NCBI RefSeq assembly: GCF_032062135.1 | Contig: NC_092860.1 | Span: 2,231,611-2,295,610, forward strand | Reading direction: 5' to 3' | Length of the DNA stretch: 64,000 nucleotides | Source: Pyxicephalus adspersus | Lineage: Eukaryota; Chordata; Amphibia; Anura; Pyxicephalidae | Shown here: piece by piece, positions 1 to 11,307 of the stretch | Numbering within the stretch: the stretch's first letter is position 1 | Layout: each line of letters opens with the position of its first letter | Translations under genes and position numbers: made by a program | The notes under the pieces: model-generated | What the model was told of the DNA's origin: nothing | Seen by the model: the letters and a program-made list of their open reading frames with translations, nothing else | The model's database searches: none

Positions 1-136
1 CTCGGCACAATACATTCAACATAGGTAGCCCATTTCTATTTGACATATCATGGGGATGCTGTCTGTTATCTATACATAGAAACCTAAGTTATTTCCATGA
101 AAAAAAATGTGTTTAGCCAATAGGCTTCCTCAGGGG
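1..136 (-). mobile_element. Degenerate PLE-like terminal unit
   Basis: Read on the minus strand, positions 106-136 give CCCCTGAGGAAGCC, a short stem and a TAAACACATT segment. This resembles the hammerhead-like motif seen better preserved at 10360, 24894, 30633 and 35964, but the GAAA box has decayed to TAAA. The AT-rich flank up to the window edge is consistent with the rest of a unit. Assignment rests on similarity to the other copies in this window only. Confidence 0.35.
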
Positions 137-550
137 ATATACTTAGAGTGTTACATAACTGATAAATCAATATTATAATGGTATAACATTAATTACAAAT
201 TATATACAAAGGTAAGTGGTAGGCTCATAAATGTTCTAAGGTAAATTGTAGCAAAAACCTTTGAATAAATGTAAATGGCAATATTATATATGTTAGAATA
301 TACATTAATGAGAAAATATTCTTGCTTGGCGGTAAATTCCTAAATCATGAATGTTCATGAAAGCAAATGAGTAACTAAGAATATTAAGTACTGGTGAGTA
401 GCTGAGTCAAACATGCAGTAATGAAAGTTATCTACAGTTACATGAAGATACATAAGATAAATCCATGTTTTCAGAGATCCATATTTATGCATTGTATGTA
501 TGCAGAACATTAGATAGGTCAGCCAATAGTACAGAATAGTGTTAAGAATA
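137..550. other. No gene seen
   Basis: AT-rich sequence without a recognisable reading frame or repeat. Stops are frequent in all frames and the short open frames look like chance. Confidence 0.5.
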
Positions 551-552
551 TA

Positions 553-1470
553 CAGTTGGGTCCATAAATATTTGGACAGAGACAACTTTTTTCTAATTTT
601 GGTTCTGTACATTACCACAATAAATTTTAAATAAAACAACTCAGATGTAGTTGTAATGCAGACTTTCAGCTTTAATTTAGTGGGATTGCATAAAAATGTG
701 AGGAACTAAAGCCTTTATTACACAATCACTTCATTTCAGGAGCTGAAAAGCAATCGGACAATTGACTGAAAGGCTATTTCATGGGCTGGTGTGGGCAATT
801 CCTTCGTTATGTCATTATCAATTAAGCAGATAAAAGGCCTGGAGTTGATTTGAGAGGGGGGGGGGGGTGTATGTGGAAGATTTTGCTGTGAACAGACAAC
901 ATGCGGAGCTCTCCATGCAGGTGAAACAAGCCATCCTTAAACTGCAAAAACAGAAAAAAAATCCGAGAAATTGCTACAATATTAGGAGTTGCAAAATCTA
1001 CAGTTTGGTACATCGTGAGAAAGAAACAAAGCACTGGTGAACTCAGCAACGCCAAAAGACCTGGACGTCCATAGAAGACAACAGTGGTGGATGATGGCAG
1101 AATCATTTCCATGGTGAAACCCCTTCACAACAGCCAACCAAGTGACCAACACTCTCCAGGAAGTAGGCGTATCGATATCCAAGTCTACCATAAAGAGAAG
1201 ACTGCATGAAAGTAATACAGAGGGTGCACTGCAAGGTGCAAGACACTCATAAGCCTCAAGAATAGAAAGCCTAGATTGGACTTTGCTAAAAAAAAACATC
1301 TAAAAAAGCCGGCACACTTCTGGAAAAACATTCTTAGGACAGATGAAACCAAGATCAACCTTTACCAGAATAATGGCAAGAAAAAATTATGGAGAAGGCG
1401 TGGAACAGCTCATGATCCAAAGCATAGCACATGATCTGTAAAACATGGCGGAGGCAGTGTGATGGCTTGA
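553..1470 (+). pseudogene. Broken Tc1-type transposase element, 3' truncated
   Basis: The left end has TA at 551-552 followed by CAGTTGGGTCCATAAATA, a typical Tc1 terminal repeat. From about 901 the plus strand, read with frame changes, shows transposase landmarks. These are a paired-like helix-turn-helix segment (IREIATILGVAKSTVW), a GRP-type linker, a second HTH with KSTIKRRL, then a catalytic-region block with TDETK and KHGGGSVMAW. At least two frameshifts and an in-frame stop after GRP make it non-functional. Similarity stops near 1470, so the last third, including the final catalytic acidic residue and the right terminal repeat, is missing. A run of 12 G lies at 856-867. Tc1 transposases cut and paste at TA sites; this copy could not. 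Family assignment is firm, subfamily unknown. Confidence 0.9.
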
Positions 1471-1889
1471 CTCTTACTTTTGGTTGAAAATGGTTTCCAA
1501 GTGAAAAGAAACATTATCTCCAAGGAATGTAAAGATCTTTTGTTCACAATATCATAGGGAATAGGTGGTCATGATATAATAAGTGATTGTATTCTTTAGG
1601 AGGGAACATGTTGATATATACTGATTTAATGTTAGTCTAATAGTTTTATAGTGGGGGGGTATTTTTTTATGCACCTATATATTTCATACATATAAAACGT
1701 AAGAATTGTATGGGTCTTAAGGGTCAATGTTTGGATTTATTTGGATGTAGGGAATATTTAAACAAGTATACATTATTAATTGAGATGGATATATGTAGAA
1801 TCAAGTTAATGGATCGTCAAAAAGGTTTGTATCAGTTATTTACCCAAAGAATCTGAGATCCATTGGTGAGAATAATACATTTTACACTG
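1471..1889. other. No gene seen
   Basis: The Tc1 similarity ends abruptly and AT-rich sequence follows, with a C/G-free stretch and no recognisable coding or repeat signal. Confidence 0.45.
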
Positions 1890-2034
1890 CTGGAAACAAG
1901 TTGGTAGAATGTCACATTTTGTAGATAGCCAATAATATCTCTGTTGTCACTTGAATTTTCCAGAGAGGCACAAATTGCGCATGGCCCAAGGAACTCTTAG
2001 CAACCTCTGAAGGTACCCCGGTTGAGAAACACTG
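1890..2034 (-). mobile_element. hAT-type MITE, one end only
   Basis: The right end reads GGTTGAGAAACACTG, the inverse of the CAGTGTTTCTCAAC end of the complete copy at 5139-5341. The two copies also share AGAATGTCAC, a TAGCCAA segment and AGCAACCTCTGAA. The left terminal repeat is not present, so this is a truncated copy. Confidence 0.65.
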
Positions 2035-3199
2035 CCTTAGAGTTTGCCTAGGTTTCACAGGAATAGCTAAGTTTGCTGGCCCTGCAGGGACCAGAAAGGT
2101 TTATTATTTCTTGTAAGAGCCCCGTTTTCCCTGAAGGTAAAATGTTTTATATTTTAAGACCTTGCATTCCAAGCAGAACATCATGCCCCACCGGATTTCC
2201 TCTAGGTGCTAACCTTTCATAAAGAGATAGCATCCTCACTGCGTAGATATCTTTCATGGAGTGCGCACTTCCTTCTCCATCAACTTTGTGCCCAACAGCT
2301 AAGGCCCCAACTCAAGAATACCATGCACCTGGGAAGCCTCCCCAAACGTCCTTCGATTATGTGTCCCTTTAAGAAGGACCTGCATCTCTTTTCTTAACTG
2401 AATGTTTACATGATTGGCAGAAATTTCCCTTTACTAACAGTGGGAGAATTTTATATATTTTTTTGAGCTTGGATTTCCTAGAAAGTTTTGTGTAGTGACC
2501 TTGGACGGTCAACTAATCTTTATTATTTCAGATTTCAGCAGGTCCTTCAGAACAGCTGACATGCCCCTTAATTTGTTTACAATTTCTTAACCACCTGGCC
2601 GCCAAAACCCACAGCTGCTTAGAACCGCTAGCTTTATTAAAATTCCCCATATAAGATGAAACATTCTGTATGCAATTTTTTTAGGTATGCTTTTTTTTTT
2701 CTTTTTAAAATGTAAATAATTGCACAAGGCCAGTATTATACCATAATATTGTGTTTGTATTCCAAAAGCATTAAAAACTGTGGTTTTTCTCCTGCTTAAG
2801 TAAGATGGCAGTGTTTTGCCAGCCTATTAAACAGCCTGTTTGTCTAAGGAAACGCTGAGTTCAATTTACAATATTATATTGCGTAAAGTTCTTCCAATGG
2901 CCAGAGCATTCCGTCTCCTAAATGATCATTTGTTGAACAAATTCATGTCTTTATTAGTGAAAGTACAGCAAGGACAGAGGCTCTCCTGTTCCAAGATATT
3001 TGCTGATGCATGGTTAATTATCACATACAGCCCACTATAATTCATTTTACTGGAGACCTCCTGCAGCTCACATAGAAGAGGCTTATGTACTAAAATAACC
3101 TTACTATAGAGACGGACTGAGTTTTTTCCCTCTCTTAACTACTGGTCAGACAGTTGCTGCTTCTCACTCCACATGACTAATTTGAACAAGGTTTTATTC
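2035..3199. other. No gene seen
   Basis: Mostly unique-looking sequence. The CACCTGGCCGCC segment near 2592 resembles the ends of frog MITEs but is too short to call. Frame 2840-3040 is open but is not recognisable as a protein. 2840-3060 has even composition and could be conserved non-coding DNA, which cannot be tested here. Confidence 0.4.
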
Positions 3200-3480
3200 T
3201 TATGTTTGTCAGCAGCCAGACTGTAGCATGCTTGTTAAGCCTCTCCTAGGCTTAATTAGCAAAGCAATGCAGGCATTCATAATGAAAACTTGTGTAGCAA
3301 AGCGAGCTCTGGTCTTGCAGTAGCTTCCTGGCACACAGCTCCTGGCAGGTATAAGGTAACTTGTGGCTGCGAAATTAAGTGACTTGAAATTCATAGGCTC
3401 CACGATGGCTTATGCGCGTCTACGTGACAACCAGTTGACGTGTCTCCCCGTCCAGTTACAGCCAATAGGCCTATTTAAAT
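3200..3480. promoter_or_regulatory. Candidate conserved non-coding element
   Basis: This block lacks repeat hallmarks and carries closely spaced homeodomain-like and POU-like motifs: CTTAATTAGC near 3250 and ATTCATAATG near 3275. Its balanced composition contrasts with the AT-rich flanks. This is an inference from motif content only; no conservation data are available. Confidence 0.2.
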
Positions 3481-3826
3481 ATTTATTAGGTGATTATGGC
3501 AAAACTTGACTGCGAATGGGAGGTGGGGGTGGTTACTTGAAGAGGATTGGTAACTCACTGTAAGGTGTATTTAACTGTTTTTACTGTCAAGAAAAAGGAA
3601 TAAAGTAAGTCTCCACAAATAGTTTCATCCATTAAGTCTTATAACTTTGCTTAAGACAAGCCTATGCCTCCAAATTTTAAAAAAGTAAAAATGATTAACA
3701 GTAAGTCCCTTTCTAATGAAATATTATAAGTTCTTAAATCAGGTTTGCAAACTAAGACAACAGAAAGAACAAAGGGGTGCCTAAACATTACAATTCTGTG
3801 CTTCATCTCAAGATTAGTATAAGAAG

Positions 3827-4423
3827 TAGGGATGAGCGAGCGAGAATATTAAGTTCGATCTCGCGGCGAATCGGGCCTTTCTTGCTTACCGAAAATGTAA
3901 GCGAGAATGGCCTTCTGATTCGCCGAGAGGTCGAGCTCCCACCGAACAGGAGGATTTCTGGAAATCCTCTGTGATCTATGGGAACTAGAGGGTAACTAAC
4001 CTCTAGTGCTCCGGGATCTCACACTCTTCCTAATGAATGCAGCCACAGCTGCAATCTCATAGAAGATGCCCAGCAAAGGAGAACCTCCTGACATTGTAAT
4101 ATAAGTATTTCTTACAAATGATATATTTGTATCTGTAACATGTATCATTGGTAAGAGATACTTATATTACAATGTCAGGAGTTTCTCCTTTGCTGGGCAT
4201 CTTCTATGAGATTGCAGCTGTGGCTGCATTCATTAGGAAGAGTGTGCGATCCCCGGGGATACCCTCAAGTGCCCCGGGGATTGCAAACAGGAGGATTCCT
4301 AGGACTGAATGCAGCTCTGGGAATTCTCCTGTTTTAATTTCTTCTTCCGATGGTTGCACGAAATCGGTTCGCCGCAATTTCGCGGAACCAGTGGAAGTTC
4401 GAGGAAATTCTCGCCCGTCCCTA
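3827..4423. mobile_element. Long fold-back (palindromic) MITE, copy 1
   Basis: The ends are TAGGGATGAGCGAG on the left and CTCGCCCGTCCCTA on the right, an imperfect terminal inverted repeat. The core is a near-perfect palindrome: 4035-4107 pairs with 4159-4231 over 73 bases with one mismatch. With a few more mismatches the pairing extends to 4010 and 4256 outward and towards a small loop near 4124-4141. The transcript could form a hairpin of more than 100 base pairs. There is no transposase, so any movement would depend on proteins supplied in trans. Related copies lie at 42630 and 46554. The open frame at 4148-4687 is a by-product of the arm. Confidence 0.85.
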
Positions 4424-4546
4424 ATAAGCTGTCATTGCAGCACAATGGCCAGGCTGCCATATCATGGGCACTCTAACTTGGGTCCCATGCAGGACTCCAA
4501 CAAACAGATAAAGAAAGGAGCACCTCTTCACTTTGTGAAAGAGTCC

Positions 4547-4549
<3 letters not shown>

Positions 4550-4589
<40 letters not shown>
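4550..4589. repeat. (AT)n microsatellite
   Basis: About 20 uninterrupted AT dinucleotides. Confidence 0.97.
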
Positions 4590-4592
<3 letters not shown>

Positions 4593-4762
4593 TATACAAA
4601 AAGGAAACAAAAAAAGAATTAAAACAGAAAATGCAATCTCTACTAATAGATAAATCAATTAAAAAATGTCTAGCTGCTGCTTTCTGACATAATAAATCCA
4701 CATAAGGTAGCACAATAGACTTCTAGCCACAGTCTGAATATATGTGCTCTCTAAGGTACTCT

Positions 4763-4869
4763 GATTTATATAGCGCCAACATATTATGCAGCATTGTACA
4801 TAAATAGGGGTTGCAAATGACAGATACAGACAGTGACACAAGAGGACCCTGAAGAGCTTACAATCTAAG
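4763..4869 (-). mobile_element. L2-type LINE 3' tail, 5' truncated
   Basis: On the minus strand this reads CTTAGATTGTAAGCTCTTC, then GTGTCACTGTCTGTATCTG, CATTTGCAACCCCTATTTA and finally TTGGCGCTATATAAATC. The same tail ends the L2 copy at 55355-56200 and the fragments at 48301 and 63066. Only the last ~107 bases are present. Confidence 0.85.
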
Positions 4870-5130
4870 AATACATGAGTAAACATCATGTAAAACTGAG
4901 CAAGTGAGGAAGGGTTGGAGGTCACAGCCATCGAGCATTTCCAGCAACTCGTTTTTTGGATCTTTAGGTACTCTTGACACGCAAGCAACTGCATTTGCTT
5001 ACAGGGCAATTTATGTATTTGTAACTTAGCACATGAGAAAGTTTGCATTAAGAATGAAAGATGCACATTGCTAATTTTATGTAATTACCCTTGACATTGG
5101 TTATGAGATCAGTACTACATTCTATTTCGG
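4870..5130. other. No gene seen
   Basis: No repeat or coding signal recognised. The minus-strand frame 4659-5066 runs through the L2 tail and is not a gene. Confidence 0.4.
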
Positions 5131-5138
5131 GTTTATAC

Positions 5139-5341
5139 CAGTGTTTCTCAACACCTTGAAATAACTCTATAATTATTATATCCACAGCTCACAGCATATA
5201 AGTGTGGTGGTCAGTGGAAGAATGTCACCCTTACAGATAGCCAAAAAGATCATTGGGGTCAGGTAAGCTGACCTAAGTGTCACAAACTTCTCAAGGTCCA
5301 TGGAACCCCCAGCAACCTCTGAAAGAACCCCAGAAACTCTG
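5139..5341. mobile_element. hAT-type MITE with perfect 8-bp target duplication
   Basis: The element starts CAGTGTTTCTCAAC and ends in a diverged inverse of it (CCAGAAACTCTG). It is flanked by GTTTATAC at 5131-5138 and again at 5342-5349, an exact 8-bp duplication as made by hAT transposases. There is no coding capacity. Internal segments match the truncated copy at 1890-2034. Confidence 0.88.
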
Positions 5342-5349
5342 GTTTATAC

Positions 5350-5657
5350 TGTATAATGAATGCTTGGTGCCTAAACAAGTACAAAATCTAATAATTATGT
5401 GAGGCACAAGCTTCACAAAGTAAAACAAAAAATTAATTTGCTATCACACACTGATAAAATTCTTACTTCATTTGTGTCTTACATGCCCTACCTTCCAGAA
5501 ACTTCCGTGTAAAGTGCTATTCAGTGCTGTCAGTACAAAAACTTAGTATGGCCAAATTCAGTCTGACAAGCAGCGATCTTCTCAATCAGCAGGACAATGG
5601 TGACAGCCATTCCCCCTGAAAACATTTCTTATTCCACTGTAGAAAAAGCAGGCAAAG
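5350..5657. other. No gene seen
   Basis: Short unique-looking stretch without coding or repeat signal. Confidence 0.4.
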
Positions 5658-5996
5658 CCTAAAGCTACGTACACGCGTCCAATGGTTCTCGCCCGATAAT
5701 CGGCTCAGGACAGATATCAGACAAGAATCTGGCGTGTGTACAGCGCCCGTCATCCATCATCCGAACGACCGTCCTGGAGGATCCAAGGACGATGGCCGAC
5801 GAGCGATCCTAATGGAAGTGAAGGGGGAGAGCACGCAGCAGGGTACTGCTCTGTCATTCTCCCCCTCCCCTCTCCATAGAACAGAACGGTGCTGTATGTA
5901 CATCGTTTGTTCATGCATCGTACAGTCCTTAGTCGCTGGAAAGGATCGTGAAAGATCCTTTCCAACGACAATTATTGCACGTGTGTATCCAGCCTA
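5658..5996. mobile_element. MITE with CGTACACGC ends
   Basis: The left end AAAGCTACGTACACGCG is the imperfect inverse of the right end GCACGTGTGTATCCAGC. Both sides are bordered by AGCCTAAA. The interior is GC-richer than its flanks and contains several CGATCCT/AGGATCG inverted pieces, including GAAAGGATCGTGAAAGATCC near 5939. It belongs with the elements at 29957 and 38176, which share CGTACACAC-type ends. Open frames at 5734-5997 and 5750-5971 are by-products. Confidence 0.75.
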
Positions 5997-7428
5997 AATG
6001 AGAGAAATCTGAGAACAGTGCAGCATAGTTGCCACACAGGAAGCTACATTGAAGGATTTACCTAACAGGCTTAACAGGTATTTGTGAAAATTTGCAAGAG
6101 GAGATTAACATATAATTAAGTGCTAGTGCACATTTTTGTGCCATAAATCTACCTAAAAAATTATGTTTAAATTTATACTCATTTATACTCATTATTTCAT
6201 TATAATGTATCCTATACAAAGGTATTCCTGGTTTCTATGATTGCTAATTATTGGTCTACACCTTTTGTGTCTTTAAAGCCAATTAGGTTAACCAGTTAAA
6301 TGCAATAATACTTTTGGCCCTATGTTCTCCCTTCTGTGGTATGGTTCTTTCTAAAGCTTGATTTCAGCATTCTTTGTAGATTTGCTATTCGTTGAAACAG
6401 TGTCCTTCTGTTCCGTGCATATCGCCTCTTTCTGCCTCCTGGCCGCACACAAACATGCACGCACTTAAAATTAATTTAAGGATTAAGGAACTTGATCCAA
6501 CCACACACAGTTTGAAAAAAAATCCTGAAAATGCATCCAATTACTAAAGTCTCTTGAGCTATGCTGCTCCTTAAACCTCTTGTTTGTTTTTAATATGTTG
6601 ATAATGATATATATAAAAACAGATGAAAAAAAAGTATTACTGGTCTTCAGTCTCTGCACATTTTATGATAGAATATTGTCTCGTAAGATTAGATGATGCA
6701 GTCTCAGAGGTCAGGTCATGGAGGATTTGTTCTTCAGAGACCATCTTTACTATACACAACACTCTGCATAAGTGGTACTGCCCAGTGTCTCAGAGATTGT
6801 TAGATATCCCAAGGAAGCTCAGTAACTCTGTTGTACTCCTTAGTGGTATAATTTATTATTCTCATGCTGGTAAAAGTTTGATTAGGAATGGATTTTCATT
6901 ATGCGTTCCAGGTTTCATTTTTAGGTTTTTGATCCTTCATATTATAGTTATTGGTAGTAATCTTGGTTTAAACATTAGACTGTTAGTGTGTTGATTGGTA
7001 AAAAATTGAATTTTTGTACTTGTGTATGTGTTTTAATGTATTTTAGATTAGGGTCACATTACAAGTTATTGGTGTATGGCATATGTAAGGTTATCTTCAC
7101 ACTGGCCATGGGGTTGAAGTGCCGTTACTGCTTCTTCATTCCAGTGAACCATTGCCTCGGGGAAGTTGCTACAGGAAGGATCTCCCTGCAGCAGCGGCAT
7201 AGGGAATGAATGGAGGCAGCAGTGAGCGCTATCAGTACCTGGCAGCAGTGCCGACGCTGGTTGTTGAAGAGTGCTATGGTGCGAGTGACCAAGTGGCTAG
7301 AAGGATGCCATTCTAAATTTTTTTAAATAACTTAAATATTAGCAAGATAATTCAAATCCAACAAATGAATCACAGATCGGCAGATAATTGCCTGGAAAAG
7401 AAAGTTTTTTTTTTTTTTTAGTAAATTT
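5997..7428. other. No gene seen; possible MITE at 7046-7300
   Basis: 6000-7040 is AT-rich. The 123-codon plus-strand open frame at 6623-6994 matches no family I know and is probably chance. About 7046-7300 is GC-richer (TAGGGTCACATT at its start, then CTTCACACTGGCC and GCCGTTACTGC). It has the look of a frog interspersed repeat, but I cannot define its ends. Confidence 0.4.
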
Positions 7429-7436
7429 CTTTAGAA

Positions 7437-7763
7437 CAGCGATCCCCAACCAGTGGTCTGCAAGAAAAATTTGGTGGTCTGCAGCTCTGGCCAGTGCGCC
7501 CCCCAGCATGGTTCTGTTCCTGATCCCTCTGGGGGGGCACACCGGCCGCAGCTGTGGACCATGTACCCCATATGAATCGCAGGCTCAGGGCAGTGTTTGG
7601 GTTGTGTCTTTGGACACTGCAATGGGAGAATGAGGGGCTTCTGGCATCATGATATCACTATGGGGGAAGTTTCTTGAGTGACACACGGCTCCCCGCACAT
7701 GCGCATTCTGGAGTTTGTAAATCTAGTGATCTGTGAGCTCCAAAAGGTTGTCTCTGGACACTG
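7437..7763. mobile_element. hAT-type non-autonomous element with 8-bp target duplication
   Basis: The element starts CAGCGATCCCCAACC and ends GGTTGTCTCTGGACACTG, imperfect terminal inverted repeats. The flanks are CTTTAGAA (7429-7436) and CTTTAGGA (7764-7771), an 8-bp target duplication with one mismatch. The interior is GC-rich and has no transposase frame. Confidence 0.82.
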
Positions 7764-7771
7764 CTTTAGGA

Positions 7772-9041
7772 CATACAATTAGTAAATTAGCTCAAACTGA
7801 ATGTATGCTTGTTTTGGGGTAGTGACCTGTTCTGTATACTTGTTTTGTATTAGTGACCTATATTATGGAAGCCATTAGATCAATATGATAGCAAGGAAGC
7901 TTACATTTTCAGGAGAGTTCATCAATGGGAGATGACAAGTTTCTTTTAGGAATAGGCAGCCTTTTTTATTGGAGTAGCACAGAACAAAGAATTCCTCTTT
8001 ACACATTGTATATATTCATATTTTTTACAAATTTTCCTCACACTAGTACAGTATATAGACTTTTATGACAAATGCAACGTGCAATACATTACCCTATTCG
8101 GATTGTCAGCAAGTAGAAATTATTTTAATATGTTTTCATGAGAGCCACCCGTTCTGATTTAATGTTCAATATCTCTTTATTAAAGGACTCAATGGTACAG
8201 CTAAGTAGCATAACACAATGATAACACTTAAGTCCCAACTTTTAAGAACAGCAAGAAGTTGTACTACTAAAAACATATAATAATAAGTAGTTCTGATATG
8301 ACTTCAATAGCAGCAAATTATAAAATGGCAATCCACAGGTGTGTACATATCTTTAGGTAATTGCTTAAATTCTTCTGTGTTGCAAAAGCCAAAATGTTCT
8401 AATCTTGGCTTCACTATTGAAAGTTGTAAGCACCTGCCTACACTTTTCTTTGCTTGGCTTCTGATTAATAAGCCCCATGACCTAATCTGAGTACATCTCT
8501 GTCATTTCTGCTTGGAAAGAACAACCTCTGCTCTCCCTAATCACAGCATCAGTTTAAGAAGAGCTGCATTTTAGTTTTCTTTATTTTCTCCATGCCCTGC
8601 TCACCTGTACCTGCTCTTCCAAGAACTTTGCTTTGTGACCGCTTGCCACTGCTTAGCCTTCTTCTTCAAAGTTTTCACAAGTAGTCTGTACTTTGTCCAA
8701 TCATGTTTGCTCCTAATTCCTGTATTAAAACTGTTCAATGTTAAGATGAATCCAGACATGAGTATGAGGAGCAGAGTCTGGTTTGAAGAATTTTGCAATA
8801 GCTCCTTGTATCCTCGTGAGCTAGTATCTTTGATTCATTACCTTGTGGGCTAATATCGAACCACACAATCTTGGAAATGTATTTATATTATTATATTTCA
8901 GGCTTATGCCTCTTGGGGTGTTCTGAATGTAGCACAGGATATTCACTTTTTGGTGTATACATTCAATAAATGTTTAAAACAGAACCCTTGCTTGGAGCTT
9001 TTCACTACAGTGAACCATTTATTTCACCAGTATTCACATTT
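7772..9041. other. No gene seen
   Basis: AT-rich sequence. The open frames at 8601-8853 lie on both strands over the same bases and neither resembles a known protein. No repeat could be delimited. Confidence 0.45.
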
Positions 9042-9265
9042 GAGTATGATGGCTTAGTTGATAATGCTTTAGCCTCGCACTATGGTTCCGGGTTTGAATG
9101 CCAGGACACATCTGCATGCTGTTTGTATGTTCTCTCTGCGTTTTCATGGGCTTTTTTGGGCACTCCTATTTTCATTCCTCCAAATCTACCTTACACCATG
9201 ATATTAGATTGTGAGCTCCTCTGAGACACAGTAACAATAGGACTGTAGACTTTATTACCTACCAC
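9042..9265 (+). mobile_element. Diverged tRNA-headed SINE
   Basis: It follows the order of the better copy at 43470-43800. There is a GATGGCTTAGTTG A-box region, then GGTTCCGGGTTTGAATGCC around the B box, CATCTGCATGCTGTTTG, and ATTAGATTGTGAGCTCCTC near the end. Divergence is heavy and the L2-like tail is largely lost, so this is an old insertion. Confidence 0.75.
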
Positions 9266-9770
9266 AGAAGATAAAAAACTCAAAAAATGGTCCATGTCAC
9301 CCAGCTTTTTTTCTTCTGAGCTCTGGCTTTCCCCCATCATTACATAGACAGTAATGGCCACCACTGCTGCACGTGTGTATACCTTTAATATAAAGTCATT
9401 TTACATTATATTGTAACATATGGCTAATTTAACTTTTAGATGAAATGTTCATGTTTATATTTGTTTACTTCTCTTTATATTTAGTTATTTTGTTTTAAAC
9501 ACATTTTGAAATATTCCTTCTAGTGGTCATCTATATGATATAGAACAAATTATTATTTCATATGGAATACTAATACAATCTTTGTTAACCTAAGGGTGGT
9601 TTTTGTGCTTACAGTACTATTGCACTATTGTAACACTTATTAACTGATTATAGAGGAAAAGTCCTATAATGTCATCAGACCAGCACATAGATTTACTTTG
9701 TATGTGTGTGTATATGTATGTATATTTTGTAGGAGGGGACAGAGTTCCCCTTTAAGTTAAAGGTGTAGAG
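9266..9770. other. No gene seen
   Basis: AT-rich with a short TG/TA-rich patch near 9690-9730. No coding or repeat signal. Confidence 0.45.
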
Positions 9771-10612
9771 AAGAGTATAGAGTTGAGATAGAGCAGGCTT
9801 TTTGTGGCATGCAAAAAAAATATGTATTAGTGAACAAAAACAATATTAACAATAATGCGAGACACTAACATAGTGCTCCTTTGTAATGGTTCTATACATA
9901 GTCCTTTTATCTTATACAATAAATTAAGTTTGACAAATACAATATCCTGTCTCATTTCCCGATGCGTTTCACTCAGGGGATATAGGTGCCATATAACAAC
10001 AAAACAAAATATGCATACATACAAAGCTGGTATTAGTCAAAGAATAAGTAAGAACTTAATAGAAAGTTTATCTACACCTGGAAAGTATAGGGCTGAGCCT
10101 GATGTATTTGAACCATCAATGACAAATTCATGTTGAACATACAACTTTTGCAATGATTAGGTCTGAAAAAAGCAAATAAACCCACGACAAACAATGCACA
10201 AAATCCTAATTAAACAAAATAAGATATTGGTTTCAGATGTAGGTGGTGTTCAAAGTAAATGCAATTGTGAATAAGAACTGAAGTATAAGTATTAAGAGAT
10301 GAACTTACTTTACCAATCTACTTCAAGATGTGTCAACATATATATGTCTCCCTTATCCCCTGAAGAAGCCCCCTGGGTGAAACGCGTCAGAATATGAGAC
10401 AAGATATTGTATTTGCCAAACTTAATTTATTGCATAAGATAAAAGAACTATGTATTTGAACCATTAGCATAGGAGTACTATGTTAGTGTCTCGCACTAAT
10501 GCCAATATTGTTTTACCTACCGTAGGAAGGTCTAATATTGTTTTTGTTCACTAATACATATTCATTTGCTTGCCACAAAAAGCCTGCTTTTCCTTTTCTT
10601 CAACTCTATACT
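9771..10612. mobile_element. Head-to-head pair of PLE-like terminal units
   Basis: Two diverged copies of one ~210-250-base unit point outward from a ~370-base spacer. The left copy (9771-9979) is on the minus strand and the right copy (10360-10612) on the plus strand. Inner ends carry the hammerhead-like motif. Shared downstream blocks include AATATGAGACA/AAATGAGACAGG, ATTGTATTTGCCAAACTTA, the CATAGT..GTGTCTCGCA block and the terminal CACAAAAAGCCTGCTTTT. In the left copy the CTGA and GAAA boxes are fused because the intervening stem is deleted. This arrangement resembles the inverted terminal repeats of Penelope-like retroelements. The assignment is inferred from the motif and from the PLE coding remnant at 22085. 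Confidence 0.7.
10360..10388 (+). ncRNA. Hammerhead-ribozyme-like motif
   Basis: The order is CTGAAGA, A, a weak stem (GCCCCCTGGGT), then GAAA, CGCGT and C. It follows the hammerhead layout CUGANGA, stem II, GAAA, short stem III, UH. Flanking TGTCTC (upstream) and GAGACA (downstream) could pair as a distal stem I. One A is extra relative to the canonical core and stem II is imperfect, so activity is doubtful. Confidence 0.4.
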
Positions 10613-11307
10613 ATTACCATTAGGCTTGGCAAGTGTACACTCCGTATAATTTGACCCTCTTCCTAGACCGATATCCACACGGTGCAGGGAAGAATGTTGA
10701 TTCCCCGGGCTAACAGGAAAGGGATGCAGGTTCTAATTCTACCCTAATTCTACCTGGGGGAGAAGGATTGGATAGGAATAATAGTTAGCTGCTTTTTTTG
10801 AGGTTTCATTCGTGGCCCAATTGATTTTTTTTTTGACTGCCTAACAATCACTGTACAATTAGCAACTGTATGAATGCATGGTTCTACAAACCATGTAAAA
10901 GTCTGTATAGTATAATGCAAATAATATAGAATTTAATCATTTGCTTTCCCAATATTCACAAATGAATGTAAGTCCGCAAGCTTATATTTCTGTTTTCTAA
11001 AAGCGTGCTAAGATCTTCTGACTCATCATTCTGACTAGAGGCATTTAAGGTCTTGTTTGCAGTTCATCCTGAAATGAATGCACAGATGTTTATTGTTGTG
11101 TTTTAGCATTTTGCTGGTAAATTCTGATACTCTGCTGCCTCATTGTACTTCTGTTATGCTTAATATAGGAGTCATGTCTTCAAGCTATCAGAGATGCAGA
11201 ATACAGCTCCTTCCTTCTAATTATAGCTCACCTTAAGCCAACATTTTTTTGTTATAGATAGACCAGGAAGGGATAGAACATTTGTTAGACTTTCATTGCA
11301 CTCTTTG
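10613..11307. other. No gene seen
   Basis: Unique-looking AT-rich sequence. No coding or repeat signal. Confidence 0.45.

Noticed and set aside
4148..4687. 179-codon open frame, one of the longest on the plus strand
   Set aside because: It runs through the right arm of the fold-back MITE and an (AT)n microsatellite; a by-product, not a gene.
6623..6994. 123-codon plus-strand open frame
   Set aside because: No domain, signal peptide or family resemblance; composition typical of chance frames in AT-rich DNA.
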